Below are positions 33,616 through 43,281 of a stretch of 64,000 bases of DNA, piece after piece. Location: NCBI GenBank assembly GCA_963827515.1, contig CAWHBF010000004.1, forward strand, positions 186,001 to 250,000, in the 5' to 3' direction. The notes under the pieces are model-generated. The model worked only from the letters and a program-made list of their open reading frames with translations. It ran no database searches and was not told where the DNA came from. Source of the stretch: JABFSA01 sp963827515. Its GTDB lineage: Bacteria > Acidobacteriota > Vicinamibacteria > Vicinamibacterales > UBA2999. Every line of letters begins with the position of its first letter. Position 1 is the stretch's first letter. The position numbers and the translations under genes are program-made.

Positions 33616-36594
33616 TCAGAAGTCGAACTGCGCGCTGAAGCGCACGAAGCGCGCCAGTAGAATCTCCGTGGGGCGCCGGAACGCCGCGTAGTTTGGATTC
33701 TCCGCCAGCACGGGGCTCGCGTTGAACAGGTTGTAGATGTCCATGCTCAGCAGCGTACGGGTGTTGTTGAAGCGCAGCAACTTGCCCAGGCGCAGATCGA
33801 GCTGATTCAGGCGCCCGCCGTATTCCGTTCCCGGCTGGATCAATCCCACGGTGATGTTCGCCGCCCCGCCCGACAGGGGGCGACCGAGACTCGGCGCCAC
33901 GACCGAGTTCGGCGCGTTGTAGTTGGCCAGAACCACGGGACCCTGGACGTTCTGGTAGACGGCGCTGACGAGGACATCGCAGCGCGGCAGCGTGTACGAC
34001 CCGTTCAGCTTGATCTGCGACTCGAAGGCGGTGTCCTGGTGGCAGTATTCCAGCGGGGTCCAGACGGCGCCAACCTGCAGCATGCCCGGCACCTTCTCGG
34101 CCACGTCGCAGTTGTCGGTGCTCCTGCGCCCCGTGCTGAGTCCGCCCTGCAGCAGCATGCCTTCCCGGGGCCTCGCGTTGACCGTGACGTCCACGCCATT
34201 CCAGTGATCGATCTGTTCGCCGTAGGTGTTCGAGTGCGTGACAAATGCGGTCGCCGGCAGGCCGAACTTCTCGGGCTTGATGTTGAACAGCCCGTCAACG
34301 ACGTAGCCGCCACCCTCGGGAAGCCCTGGATCCACCGGCGCGACGATGCTGAATCGATCGTAATCAGCCGCGGTCAGGTTGGGGTCGGGGTCGGTGACGT
34401 TGATGTTGCCGTAGACACGGCGGAAGTAACCGATATCCAGCGCCACGCGGGGAAGCAGTTCGTGCTGCACGCCAGCCGAGAATTCCCAGTTGTAGCCCCG
34501 AGCACCCCACCCCTGCATCAGCTGCGGGTCGTACGTCCGGCCAAGGACCACCTTGCCGAAGTTCGCGTTGGCCATCGCGCCGCATTCGCCGTTGGCCGTG
34601 GTGAGTGTCAGGTCGCAGTTGGCCACGAAGTCGCGGTTCGTGTCGTTCCACGTCCGCGTGGTGCTGAGCACCAGGGCGTTCGCAGGAGCGGCGCCGCTGA
34701 AGATGCTCGTGTTGCCTCCTCCCTGACCGGCCCCCGCATTCTGCAGGTACTTGTTCACGCTCGCCTTGAGGGCCGTCTTCCCCGTGCCGAACAGGTCGTA
34801 GGCCACGCCCAGCCTCGGCGTGATGTCATTCCACTTGAGGTTCTCCTGCTCAGGGAAGGTGAAGTCCCGGCTGGGCACCAGCACGGCAGGCCCGATGTGC
34901 GTTTCGGGAAAGCTGCTCGAAAAGTGGTCGTACCGGATGCCGTAGTACAGCGTCAGCTGCCCGGACGTCCATCGATCCTGTGCGAACACTCCGATGTCAT
35001 GGTCGATGGTCCCCTTGTACAGCGAGGGCTGGGCGCGCTGCGTCAGCTGGTTGGGCACGCCGTTGTTGAAGCGGTAGCTGAGAGGCTGGTAGTCGAACGT
35101 CGCGAAATCCACCCAGCCGCTCCGGTGAGTGGCGCCGAACTTCACCGCGTGCGCACCGGTGATATAGGACAGCACGCCGCGGAAGTTGAACGACATGTGC
35201 GGCTGGCGACGGTACTGTTCAGCCGCGCGGTACCGAATGCCGTTCGACTGTTCGACCACGGAGATCATCGCGGGATTCAACCCCTCAACCGGCAGCTGAT
35301 TGCTCTGCACCCGGTTCTGAAGGTACCCGGCCTCGAGCAGAAGCCGGGTCGTCAACGGCGCCGTCCAATCGACATTGGCAACCCGGATCACCGGCTGCGG
35401 CCGGAATGTGCCGGCTTCCGGTGATACCGTGGCGCTCAACTCGGTCGGGCACGCACAGTCGACCTGCTCGGACCAGGTCAGCCCGACCTTGTGTTTCGGG
35501 GTCGCCTGCCAGGTGAGGCGCGCCTTGCCTTCCTTCGCCGTGCTCAGGAGCACCGCCGGACGGTCCGTATCAGCCTCGTAGTTCCACACATTCGGGTTGT
35601 TCTCGTTCTTGTTGTAGTACATCCCGGCCACGTAGCTGTCGTCCTGCGTGAAGCGATAGGACAGGTAGAACCACACCTTGTCACGCCGGATGGGCCCCCC
35701 GAACCCCGGATTGAACTCCTGGTTCGCCTTGACCGCATTCGGGTTGCGCAGCCCTCGCGCGATCAGGTCCTCCGTCAGGTTGTTGCCCGACAGCGCGTTG
35801 TTCGTGAACCGGTAGTACAAGACGCCAGACATGGAGTTGCCGCCGTCGCGAGGCACGACGTTGATCCGCACGCCGCCGGTCGAGAATTCGGCGCTGCCCG
35901 CGGACGTGTCGAACGTCACTTCCTGTGTGCCCGCATTGTTATGCTGCCCCCCCAGCCCGAACGACGAGCTGGCCGCGGCCATCATCGAAATGCCGTTCTG
36001 AAACAGCTGCTGGTCGCCGGAGATGCTGCCGTGGATCGCGATCGAGCCCGGCGTCGTGGTGCGCTCGGGATTCACGCCTCCGACATCGCGCTGCGTCGCC
36101 GTCACCCCCGGGATCGTGGCGGCCGCCATGTTGTAAATGTCGCGCCCCGCCGGAATCAGGTCGATCGTGTCCCGATCGATCACACGCTGCTGAATCGTGT
36201 TCGAGACGTCCACGACCGGCGATTCGCCGGATACCGTGATGGTCTCCTCAACCGCTCCGACCGCCATCTCGGCATTGACGGTGGCCGTGAACGAACCCGT
36301 CAACTCGATGCCCACGCGTCTGACGCCAGAGAACCCGGGCAGCGAGAACGTCACGGCGTAGACACCAGGTCGCAAGGCTTCGATTCGGTACTGTCCGTTG
36401 CCGTCAGTCGCCACGACACGGACTTTCTCGATCAGCGCCGGACTGGCGGCCTCCACGGTCACGCCGGGCAGCACGCCGCCAGAGGCGTCTCTTGCCACGC
36501 CGGTAATCGAGGCCAGGGTCTGTGCCCGAGCGGTCACGGAGAGGGCGAGGAGCACGACGGCGACAACGAGGATCGTTCGAACTATTCGAAGCAT
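33616..36594 (-). CDS. Oar-like TonB-dependent receptor, intact
   Basis: 992 residues, the only uninterrupted receptor of the window and the best reference for the others. Signal peptide (ILVVAVVLLALSVTARAQ), CarboxypepD_reg sandwich (TGVARDASGGVLPGVTVEAA to about residue 110), plug (about 125-260, NTIQQRVIDRDTIDLIPAGR) and a 22-strand-type barrel with conserved FNPGFGGPIRRDKVWFYLSY, SYITGAHAVKFG, RFNNGVPNQLTQRA, CDLTLTTANGECGAMANANFG and terminal ARFVRFSAQFDF. It is an outer-membrane importer; the substrate is unknown. It heads a likely operon with DUF6152 and DGKPDLTG-like genes. A GTGA-N6-TCAC palindrome lies about 60 bases upstream. Confidence 0.93.
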   Translation of the reverse strand: MLRIVRTILVVAVVLLALSVTARAQTLASITGVARDASGGVLPGVTVEAASPALIEKVRVVATDGNGQYRIEALRPGVYAVTFSLPGFSGVRRVGIELTGSFTATVNAEMAVGAVEETITVSGESPVVDVSNTIQQRVIDRDTIDLIPAGRDIYNMAAATIPGVTATQRDVGGVNPERTTTPGSIAIHGSISGDQQLFQNGISMMAAASSSFGLGGQHNNAGTQEVTFDTSAGSAEFSTGGVRINVVPRDGGNSMSGVLYYRFTNNALSGNNLTEDLIARGLRNPNAVKANQEFNPGFGGPIRRDKVWFYLSYRFTQDDSYVAGMYYNKNENNPNVWNYEADTDRPAVLLSTAKEGKARLTWQATPKHKVGLTWSEQVDCACPTELSATVSPEAGTFRPQPVIRVANVDWTAPLTTRLLLEAGYLQNRVQSNQLPVEGLNPAMISVVEQSNGIRYRAAEQYRRQPHMSFNFRGVLSYITGAHAVKFGATHRSGWVDFATFDYQPLSYRFNNGVPNQLTQRAQPSLYKGTIDHDIGVFAQDRWTSGQLTLYYGIRYDHFSSSFPETHIGPAVLVPSRDFTFPEQENLKWNDITPRLGVAYDLFGTGKTALKASVNKYLQNAGAGQGGGNTSIFSGAAPANALVLSTTRTWNDTNRDFVANCDLTLTTANGECGAMANANFGKVVLGRTYDPQLMQGWGARGYNWEFSAGVQHELLPRVALDIGYFRRVYGNINVTDPDPNLTAADYDRFSIVAPVDPGLPEGGGYVVDGLFNIKPEKFGLPATAFVTHSNTYGEQIDHWNGVDVTVNARPREGMLLQGGLSTGRRSTDNCDVAEKVPGMLQVGAVWTPLEYCHQDTAFESQIKLNGSYTLPRCDVLVSAVYQNVQGPVVLANYNAPNSVVAPSLGRPLSGGAANITVGLIQPGTEYGGRLNQLDLRLGKLLRFNNTRTLLSMDIYNLFNASPVLAENPNYAAFRRPTEILLARFVRFSAQFDF

Positions 36595-36649
36595 CGGAAG
36601 GTCCTTTCAGGCAAAGGAGTCCGGGTTGCCGATAGTCGGTCATCAGCTC

Positions 36650-36663
36650 GTGACGTGGCTCAC
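36650..36663. promoter_or_regulatory. CRP/FNR-like palindrome GTGA-N6-TCAC upstream of the receptor
   Basis: GTGACGTGGCTCAC followed by A, about 56-70 bases before the receptor ATG. The half-sites match the CRP consensus TGTGA-N6-TCACA, lacking only the first T. Acidobacteria carry CRP/FNR-family regulators, but a single site by chance is possible. Confidence 0.35.
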
Positions 36664-36848
36664 ATGATCGTCGTCAGCGGGTTGTCTGGGGGCGGATCCT
36701 ACGCTCCGCGCGTGCGGACGTAAAGCGAAATCACGGTGGGAACTGTTCGCCGACGCAACACGCCGGCAGGCGGCGTGGGCACGCGCATCGCACGCGCCCA
36801 CACGCCGGGTCGATCTGTCAGAAGGCTGACCGCCCTCCCGACATCCGG

Positions 36849-37555
36849 CTACGCAGTGAGCAGCGTCCGCCGGGCCTGGTGGTACTCCATCAGCTGTGCG
36901 TTCGCCGACTTGATGGTGGCCGTCGTCTCCGCCAGCCGTGCCAGGACCCTTCCGGGGACCGCTGCGTACATCTCCCCTTCTTCAGCGCCGGTATAGACAC
37001 GATTGCCGACGCAGCCGGTGCTCGCCACCATTCCGAGCACCAGCGCGGCGGGGACGGCCATGCACGTCGGGCGGCCAAACGTATTGAGGCCTGAGATCCC
37101 CGCGCGTAGCGCGGCTTCCTGCAGCAACATGACCCGCGATGCGAGCCCCCAGAACAGCACGACGTCCGGATCGACGGGAGTGTCTCCCAACGGGGCGTAC
37201 ACCACGGCCCCGGGGGTCTTGGGCAGTACCGGAATATCAGCAACCTCTTCCATCCGCACATACCCAATGCCGGCCATGAAGCCAAGGGTCGCCTCGAGCT
37301 CCTTGGCGCGTTCAGCGGAGGCAGCGGGATGTTGTGCGTGTGCGAACCAATCGCGCAGTTGTAGTGATCGCTCGGCACCGTGAAGAACGTGCGCCCCTCC
37401 GACGCCATGCGCCAGAAACTGCAACCCGAGGGCGCCGTTCCCGAAAACTTGGCGACCCCTGGTGGTGGCGTCTCCCGGATCGCAATCGCGATCGGACGCC
37501 GCGTGAGACCGAGATCCGACGAGAACTGCTGTTCGAGCTGACGGTAATTGGTCAT
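36849..37555 (-). CDS. DUF169 family protein, copy 2 (5' frameshift)
   Basis: ATG at 37555 gives MTNYRQLEQQFSSDLGLTRR, PSGCSFWRMASEGRTFFTVP and NCAIGSHTHNIPLPP, then one missing base near 37320 breaks the frame; the rest (ERAKELEATLGFMAGIGYVR to YHQARRTLLTA) is intact to the stop at 36849. The central and 3' DNA is almost identical to copy 1 at 19.2-19.9 kb, while the first about 120 bases differ more, a mosaic expected from gene conversion. Copy 1 is broken at the 3' end and copy 2 at the 5' side, so neither is intact as written. Confidence 0.83.
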
Positions 37556-37637
37556 TTCCCCCCCGATGACTTCGCAGGCGCGCGACGTGGACACCCATTT
37601 CGGGCAACACAGCCCGATCACGTGTCCGAGGCGAGAA

Positions 37638-38030
37638 CTAGAACTGGAGGGCCCGCGGTTTGGGGGGCGGTGCGAGGTGAGCCAACGCCGGCTCGACGTA
37701 GAGGCGGGGGGAATCGGCGACGACGACGGTCACAATGGCTGGAACAGGGAAGGCCCCCTGCGGCCGGGGCACCGCAATGCCAACCACGACGCTCATCGTG
37801 GCCCCATCGACCGACAGCGCACAATCCGAAGCGTTCTCCGTGTCACCAACGCGTTCAGTGTCCTGGGACGTCGAAGACGGGGGATGCAACGGACATAACC
37901 GTTCACAGTCCGAGACGGGTTCGGCTCGCGCGACCGGGTGGCTCGGCTCCATGGGCGAATCGACACAGATCACCCTCACGCCGCTGAACGGCGTGACGAT
38001 GAGGAGCGCTCCGAGCACGAACCTTCGCAT
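37638..38030 (-). CDS. Small secreted hypothetical protein
   Basis: 130 residues beginning MRRFVLGALLIVTPFSGVRV, a likely signal peptide, then a polar Cys-containing segment (SDCERLCPLHPPSS, SDCALSVDG) and a hydrophobic stretch, SVVVGIAVPRPQGAFPVPAIVTVVVADSP. I do not recognise it. It lies upstream of DUF169 copy 2 on the same strand. The hydrophobic N-terminus with MRR supports a real gene, but its GC-rich, proline-rich content leaves doubt. Confidence 0.45.
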   Translation of the reverse strand: MRRFVLGALLIVTPFSGVRVICVDSPMEPSHPVARAEPVSDCERLCPLHPPSSTSQDTERVGDTENASDCALSVDGATMSVVVGIAVPRPQGAFPVPAIVTVVVADSPRLYVEPALAHLAPPPKPRALQF

Positions 38031-38142
38031 CAGCGGTCACCTGAGACGCAGGGGCACGGTAGCGTCCGAACACACTCGTTGTCAAGGACTTGGGAGCATA
38101 CCGCTCCCCGTCGCCTTCAGCCACGGCACCTCGAGATCCCAG

Positions 38143-38171
38143 TGGACTGTCGATCGTGTTCGGTTCACTAT
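38143..38171 (+). promoter_or_regulatory. Conserved promoter of NHL paralogue 2
   Basis: TGGACT, 17 bases, CACTAT, followed by ATTG. The same block occurs before paralogues 3 and 4 with identical 17-base spacing and a shared GATCC before the -35. Predicted start of transcription is near 38178, giving a leader of about 108 bases. Confidence 0.55.
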
Positions 38172-38285
38172 ATTGAGGCACTCGAGAGGCCGGGTCTGCC
38201 CCGGTCCCCTGAGGCCTGGCCCAAGACGTCCCAGCCCTCAGTCGCTTCTGTGCAGATGATCTTAGTCTTGTAGAAAGGGCACCCC

Positions 38286-40553
38286 ATGCATGTGCGCCGT
38301 GCCGTCCTGCGATTCCTGGTGATCGTCCCTGTCATCCTGGCTGCCACTGTCTATGTCTTCACGCGAGAGCCCGTCCGCGGGATTGACTTGCACTCGCGGC
38401 TGCTCTCGACAGAGCCGCTGAGCGAGGAGGTCGCGGCGAGCTGCACGTGGGACGTCGCCGCGCCCGAGCGCCCGGCGCTGCAGAGGCAGGGTGGCGCGCC
38501 GACTGGTCCAGGCCCGGCCATGGGCGACCCGACAATCGCGGCGCGACTGCCGGTCTCGACGATACGTGACCCGTATGCCGGGTTCGCGGCGATTCGGGTG
38601 GACCCGGTGCACAACGAAGTCGTCCTGATGGACGAGTTCAAATTCAACATTTACGTGTATGACCGCCTGGTCACCACTCCGGCCTCGGCCGAACGGACGA
38701 TGCCGAAGCGCTTCATCGGCGGTGGCAAGACACGCAGCCGCTATAACAGCGACGGCTACGTGGATCCGAAGACAGGCGACATCTATATTGTGAACAACGA
38801 CTCGGAGCCGGGCCTGTTCAAGTTTCCGCGAACGGCTGAAGGAAACGTCGAGCCGGCCAACGAGCTCGTCACGCCGTATGGCGCCTTCGGGATGACGGTG
38901 GACGAAGAGCGCGGCGAGATGTTCGTCACGATCCAGCACGACGGCGCCATCCAGGTGTTCCGAAAGGACGCGAAAGGTCCCGAAAACGCGCTGCGTCTGA
39001 TTCAGGGAAACCGCACCGGTCTGGCCGATCCGCACGGAATCGCGTTCGATCCGAAGACGCGGCTGCTCTACGTCGCGAACTACGGCACCGAGCGGGATGA
39101 AACCTTTGGCGTCGATCAACCGATGCCTCATCCGCTGAACACGCTGACCCCGCGCGGAAACCAGGCGCGGCGGCCGAACCATCCGGCTGGCAACCTCAAC
39201 AACGCCAACCGTCGCGAAGTCGTGTTCGGAAGTGGCAAGTTCGGCCCGCCGTCCATCACGGTGTTCGCCGCGGATGCGACCGGCAACGTGGCGCCGGTCC
39301 AGCACATCGTGGGACCGAAGACCCAGCTCAGCTGGCCGACCGGCATCTCCGTTGATTCCGCGCGTGGTGAGGTATACGTCTCGAACGCCGCCGGCGACTC
39401 GATCAACGTCTACAGCACGAAGGCCACTGGTGACGTCGCGCCGATTCGCCAGATCAAGGGACCGAAGACGATGCTCCGGAACCCGAATGGCGTGTCGGTG
39501 GACACGGTGAACGGCGAGGTCTGGGCCGCAAACTTCGGAGGCCACACGGCCACCGCTTACAAATGGGACGCCAACGGCAACGCGGAACCCGTCCGCGTGA
39601 TCCGCAGCGCTCCGCTCAGTGCGCCGACGACGCTCATCAGCAATCCCTACATGATTGCGATGGACACGCGGCGCGACGAGGTGCTGGTGCCGAACTGCGT
39701 GGCGCAGCCGCGCATCGCGGCCTACTCCACGTCCGCGGACAAGAATGTGGCGCCGAGCCGGATCATCGAGGGGCAGAACACGAAGCTCAACCGCACCGTG
39801 CACGCGATCGCCTATGACGACGTCCACGACGAGATCGTCGTGCAGTCGAACATGGGCCAGGCCATCGTGACCTACCGCGGCGGCGCGAACGGCGACGAGG
39901 CACCGATCAGAATCATCCAGGGAGCCAAGACCCTGCTCCGCGACCCGGTATCGTTGTTCATCGATCCGGTGCACAACGAAATCTTCGTCTTCAACATGGG
40001 CACCGATGACACGATGCTCGTGTACGACCGCATGGCGCAGGGTGATGTGGCGCCCAAGCGCGTACTCAAGACACCGGCGGCCATCAGCGGCGTCGGCGCG
40101 GCCGACCCGGTCAGCAATCTGATCTTCCTCAACGGCCGGAACGACGGCATTCTCGTCTTCGACCGGATGGCGGACGGAACCACACCACCGCTGCGCACGA
40201 TTGGCGGCGGTCCCATCAGCGGTCTGCGACGTCCCGGTCGCATCGTCGTGCACCCGCCGACGCACACGGTCATCGTGACGAGCTCGGATGGGAACGGCGA
40301 GCGCGAGGAGGACAGCAAGAATCTGGTGCCGCGCGAGTACGTCGGTGTGTGGAGCCAGGACGATAACGGTGACGTCGCGCCGTTATGGACGGTGGCGAAG
40401 GGTCACCTCTACATGCCGCGCGGACTGACGCTCGACCCGAAAAAGAAGACGGTCATCGTCAGCGACAAGTACATGAACTCGGTCATGACGTTCTCGCTGC
40501 CGGAGATGTACGAGCGCCGAGGCGTCCGCGAGACGGCCAGGGCCGCAAGGTAG
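38286..40553 (+). CDS. NHL-type beta-propeller protein, paralogue 2 (first of tandem array)
   Basis: 755 residues. Signal anchor VRRAVLRFLVIVPVILAATV, then a conserved ESCTWDV-type motif (here ASCTWDVAAPE) and about a dozen NHL-like units, for example PIRQIKGPKTMLRNPNGVSV and DTVNGEVWAANFGGHTATAY. The C-terminus EMYERRGVRETARAAR is shared by the array. Two segments of the body, GGKTRSRYNSDGYVDPKTGD and NPYMIAMDTRRDEVLVPNC, are nearly invariant among paralogues, so they may be at the ligand face. Predicted anchored in the inner membrane with the propeller outside. Own promoter at 38143. Confidence 0.87.
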   Translation: MHVRRAVLRFLVIVPVILAATVYVFTREPVRGIDLHSRLLSTEPLSEEVAASCTWDVAAPERPALQRQGGAPTGPGPAMGDPTIAARLPVSTIRDPYAGFAAIRVDPVHNEVVLMDEFKFNIYVYDRLVTTPASAERTMPKRFIGGGKTRSRYNSDGYVDPKTGDIYIVNNDSEPGLFKFPRTAEGNVEPANELVTPYGAFGMTVDEERGEMFVTIQHDGAIQVFRKDAKGPENALRLIQGNRTGLADPHGIAFDPKTRLLYVANYGTERDETFGVDQPMPHPLNTLTPRGNQARRPNHPAGNLNNANRREVVFGSGKFGPPSITVFAADATGNVAPVQHIVGPKTQLSWPTGISVDSARGEVYVSNAAGDSINVYSTKATGDVAPIRQIKGPKTMLRNPNGVSVDTVNGEVWAANFGGHTATAYKWDANGNAEPVRVIRSAPLSAPTTLISNPYMIAMDTRRDEVLVPNCVAQPRIAAYSTSADKNVAPSRIIEGQNTKLNRTVHAIAYDDVHDEIVVQSNMGQAIVTYRGGANGDEAPIRIIQGAKTLLRDPVSLFIDPVHNEIFVFNMGTDDTMLVYDRMAQGDVAPKRVLKTPAAISGVGAADPVSNLIFLNGRNDGILVFDRMADGTTPPLRTIGGGPISGLRRPGRIVVHPPTHTVIVTSSDGNGEREEDSKNLVPREYVGVWSQDDNGDVAPLWTVAKGHLYMPRGLTLDPKKKTVIVSDKYMNSVMTFSLPEMYERRGVRETARAAR

Positions 40554-40561
40554 GGCAGACT

Positions 40562-40705
40562 GCTGGCGGGTCCGCTGCGCGGCACCCGCCCTCACGATTC
40601 GTAGGCCGGGTGCCGCGTGAGCGGACCCGGCGCTTCCACCGAGATTTCGCCCCGCGACCCTCCACCGCCCCGCTACCAGCTACCAGCTACCGGCTACCAG
40701 CTAGG
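40562..40705. repeat. REP-like palindromes and TACCAGCTACC words
   Basis: GGCGGGTCCGCTGCGCGGCA with complementary CCCGCC, then GCCGGGTGCCGCGTGAGCGG with complementary ACCCGGC, followed at 40673-40705 by TACCAGCTACCGGCTACC words. It fills the gap after NHL paralogue 2 and may end its transcript. Confidence 0.7.
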
Positions 40706-40719
40706 TGCCGAAGATCCTC

Positions 40720-40748
40720 TGGACGCAGGACCCGCTTGGGTCCACCAT
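40720..40748 (+). promoter_or_regulatory. Conserved promoter of NHL paralogue 3
   Basis: TGGACG, 17 bases, CACCAT, then ATGG; preceded by GAAGATCCT as in paralogue 4. Predicted leader about 63 bases. Confidence 0.55.
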
Positions 40749-40817
40749 ATGGGCTGCCGTACGAAAGCCGTCCGAGGCCCTCAGCGCCTTTGGGCTTCCA
40801 ATTGAAAGGGCACGCTC

Positions 40818-43088
40818 ATGCATGTTCGCCGCGCCGTCCTTCGATTCCTGGTCATCGTCCCGGTCATCCTCGCTGCCACCGTCTACGTCTTCACGAGGGA
40901 GCCCGTCCGCGGAATTGACCTGCAGTCCCGACTCGTCTCGTCGGAGCCGCTGCTCGAGTCGTTCGCGGAGAGCTGCACGTGGGATGTGGCCGCGCCCGAG
41001 CGAGTGGCGCAACAGGGCCGGCAAGGCGGCGGAACGGCTGGCCCCGGGCCGGCCATGGGCGATCCCACGGTCGCGGCGCGTATGCCGGTCTCGACGATTC
41101 GCGATCCGTATGCCGGGTTTGCCGCCATTCGCGTGGACCCGGTGCACAACGAAGTCGTCGTCATGGACGAGTTCAAGTTCAACATCTACGTGTACGACCG
41201 ACTGGCCGTCACACCAGCCTCGGCCCCACAGACCACGCCCAAGCGCTTCATCGGCGGCGGCAAGACGCTGAGCCGCTACAACAGCGACGGTTATGTGGAC
41301 ACGAAAACCGGGGACATCTACATCGTCAACAACGACTCGGAACCGGGCGTGTTCAAGTTTCCGCGCACGGCCGAAGGTAACGTCGACCCTGCGAGCGAGC
41401 TCGTCACGCCGTACGGCGCGTTCGGGATGACGGTGGATGAGGAACGTGGCGAGATGTTCTTCACCATCCAGCACGACGGCGCGATCCAGATTTACAAGAA
41501 GGGCGCGACAGGCGAGGAAAATGCCATTCGACTGATTCAGGGGAACCGCACGGCCCTCGCCGACCCGCACGGGATCGCGTTCGATCCGAAGACGCGGCTG
41601 GTCTACGTGGCCAACTACGGAACCGAGCGCGACGAAGCGCCCGACACCGTCCAGCAGATGCCGACCCCCCTGAACGCGATCACGCCGGGCAGGCCGCGGC
41701 GGCCCAACTGGCCCGCGGGAAACGGCGGTCCTGGCAACGGTGGTCGGCGCGAAGTGATTTTTGGCACGGGCAAGTTCGGCCCCCCGTCGATTACGGTACA
41801 CGCCGCTGATGCCACTGGGAATGTGGCGCCGGTGCGCCACATCGTGGGGCCGAAGGCGCAACTGAACTGGCCCACGGGCATCTCGGTCGACTCCGTCCGC
41901 GGCGAGGTCTACGTCTCGAACGCCGCCGGCGATTCCATCAACGTCTTCAGCGCCACGGCCACCGGCGATGTCGCGCCGATTCGTCAGATCAAGGGGCCGA
42001 AGACCCTTCTGCGCAATCCCAACGGCGTGTCGGTGGACACGGTCAACGGTGAGGTCTGGGTCGCGAACTTCGGCAACCATACGGCGACGGCCTACAAGTG
42101 GGACGCAAACGGCAATGTCGAGCCGATCCGCGTGATCCGCAGTGCGCCGCTGAACGCGCCGACCACGCTCATCAGCAATCCGTACATGATCGCCATGGAC
42201 ACGCGGCGGGACGAGGTCCTGGTGCCGAACTGCGTGGCGCAGCCGCGCATCGCGGCCTACGCGTCAGCGGCCGACAAGAACGCCGTGCCGAGCCGGATCA
42301 TCGAGGGACAGAACACGAAGCTGAATCGCACGGTGCACGCAATCGCGTACGACGACGTCCACGATGAAATCGTCGTGCAGTCGAACATCGGCCAGGCGGT
42401 CCTGACGTTCCGCGGCGGCGCGAACGGTGACGAAGCGCCCATCCGCGTCATCCAGGGCCCGAAGACGCTGCTGCGCGATCCGCAGTCGCTCTTCATCGAT
42501 CCGGTGAACAATGAAATCTACATTCTCAACATGGGGACGGATGACACGTTGCTGGTGTACGACCGCCTGGCGCAGGGTGACGTCGCACCAAAGCGCGTGC
42601 TGAAGAGCCCGGCCGCGATTGGCGGCGTCGGCGCGGTTGATCCGGTCAGCAACCTCATGTTCCTGAGCGGGCGTATTGACGGAGTGCTCGTCTACGACCG
42701 TACGGCATCGGGCACCACACCCCCGTTGCGGACGATCGGTGGCGGACCGATCAGCGGGCTGATGCGGCCGGGTCGACTCGTGGTGCACCCACCGACCCGT
42801 ACCCTGATCGTGACAAGTTCTGCAGGACAAGGTACCCGCGATCCGGAGACGTTGAACCTGGTGCCGCGCGCCTACGTAGGTGTGTGGGGCCAGGACGACA
42901 GCGGCGACGTCGCGCCAAAGTGGACCGTGGCGAAAGGCCATTTGTACATGCCGCGTGGGCTGACCCTCGACCCGAAGAAGAAGACCGTGATCGTCAGCGA
43001 CAAGTACATGAACTCGGTGATGACCTTCTCGCTGCCGGAAATGTACGTGCGCCCGGCCGTGCGTGAAACGGCCCGCGCGGCCAACTAG
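40818..43088 (+). CDS. NHL-type beta-propeller protein, paralogue 3
   Basis: 756 residues, same architecture as paralogues 2 and 4 and very close to paralogue 4 in both protein and DNA. Start ATG at 40818 with GAAAGG eight bases upstream; MHVRRAVLRFLVIVPVILAA is the signal anchor, AESCTWDVAAPE the motif after it. The region between about residues 270 and 300 differs most among the three (TPLNAITPGRPRRPNWPAGN here), a loop-like insertion. It ends VRPAVRETARAAN. The reading frame is complete and codon use is uniform, so it is very likely a functional duplicate. Confidence 0.87.
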   Translation: MHVRRAVLRFLVIVPVILAATVYVFTREPVRGIDLQSRLVSSEPLLESFAESCTWDVAAPERVAQQGRQGGGTAGPGPAMGDPTVAARMPVSTIRDPYAGFAAIRVDPVHNEVVVMDEFKFNIYVYDRLAVTPASAPQTTPKRFIGGGKTLSRYNSDGYVDTKTGDIYIVNNDSEPGVFKFPRTAEGNVDPASELVTPYGAFGMTVDEERGEMFFTIQHDGAIQIYKKGATGEENAIRLIQGNRTALADPHGIAFDPKTRLVYVANYGTERDEAPDTVQQMPTPLNAITPGRPRRPNWPAGNGGPGNGGRREVIFGTGKFGPPSITVHAADATGNVAPVRHIVGPKAQLNWPTGISVDSVRGEVYVSNAAGDSINVFSATATGDVAPIRQIKGPKTLLRNPNGVSVDTVNGEVWVANFGNHTATAYKWDANGNVEPIRVIRSAPLNAPTTLISNPYMIAMDTRRDEVLVPNCVAQPRIAAYASAADKNAVPSRIIEGQNTKLNRTVHAIAYDDVHDEIVVQSNIGQAVLTFRGGANGDEAPIRVIQGPKTLLRDPQSLFIDPVNNEIYILNMGTDDTLLVYDRLAQGDVAPKRVLKSPAAIGGVGAVDPVSNLMFLSGRIDGVLVYDRTASGTTPPLRTIGGGPISGLMRPGRLVVHPPTRTLIVTSSAGQGTRDPETLNLVPRAYVGVWGQDDSGDVAPKWTVAKGHLYMPRGLTLDPKKKTVIVSDKYMNSVMTFSLPEMYVRPAVRETARAAN

Positions 43089-43176
43089 ATCGAGTCGGCG
43101 GTCGGTAGTCGGTTGCCAGATAGAAGGTGACTCCGGCAGGCGCCTACCGTCCCCAGGGCACCAACCGAAGATCCTG

Positions 43177-43205
43177 TAGACGATGCGGCCCGATTGGTTC
43201 ACCAT
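43177..43205 (+). promoter_or_regulatory. Conserved promoter of NHL paralogue 4
   Basis: TAGACG, 17 bases, CACCAT, then ATAG; preceded by GAAGATCCT. The leader contains a GAGGCCC TT GGGCCTC hairpin at about 43219-43234. Predicted leader about 70 bases. Confidence 0.55.
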
Positions 43206-43281
43206 ATAGCCGCTGTTCGAGGCCCTTGGGCCTCCCGGACCATGGGCATTAGCCCTGTCCTCCATATTGAAAGGCACTCTC

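Noticed and set aside
19221..37555. Island as a transposon or genomic island with integrase
   Set aside because: The flanking direct repeats are genes, and no transposase, integrase, tRNA target or terminal inverted repeat is visible.
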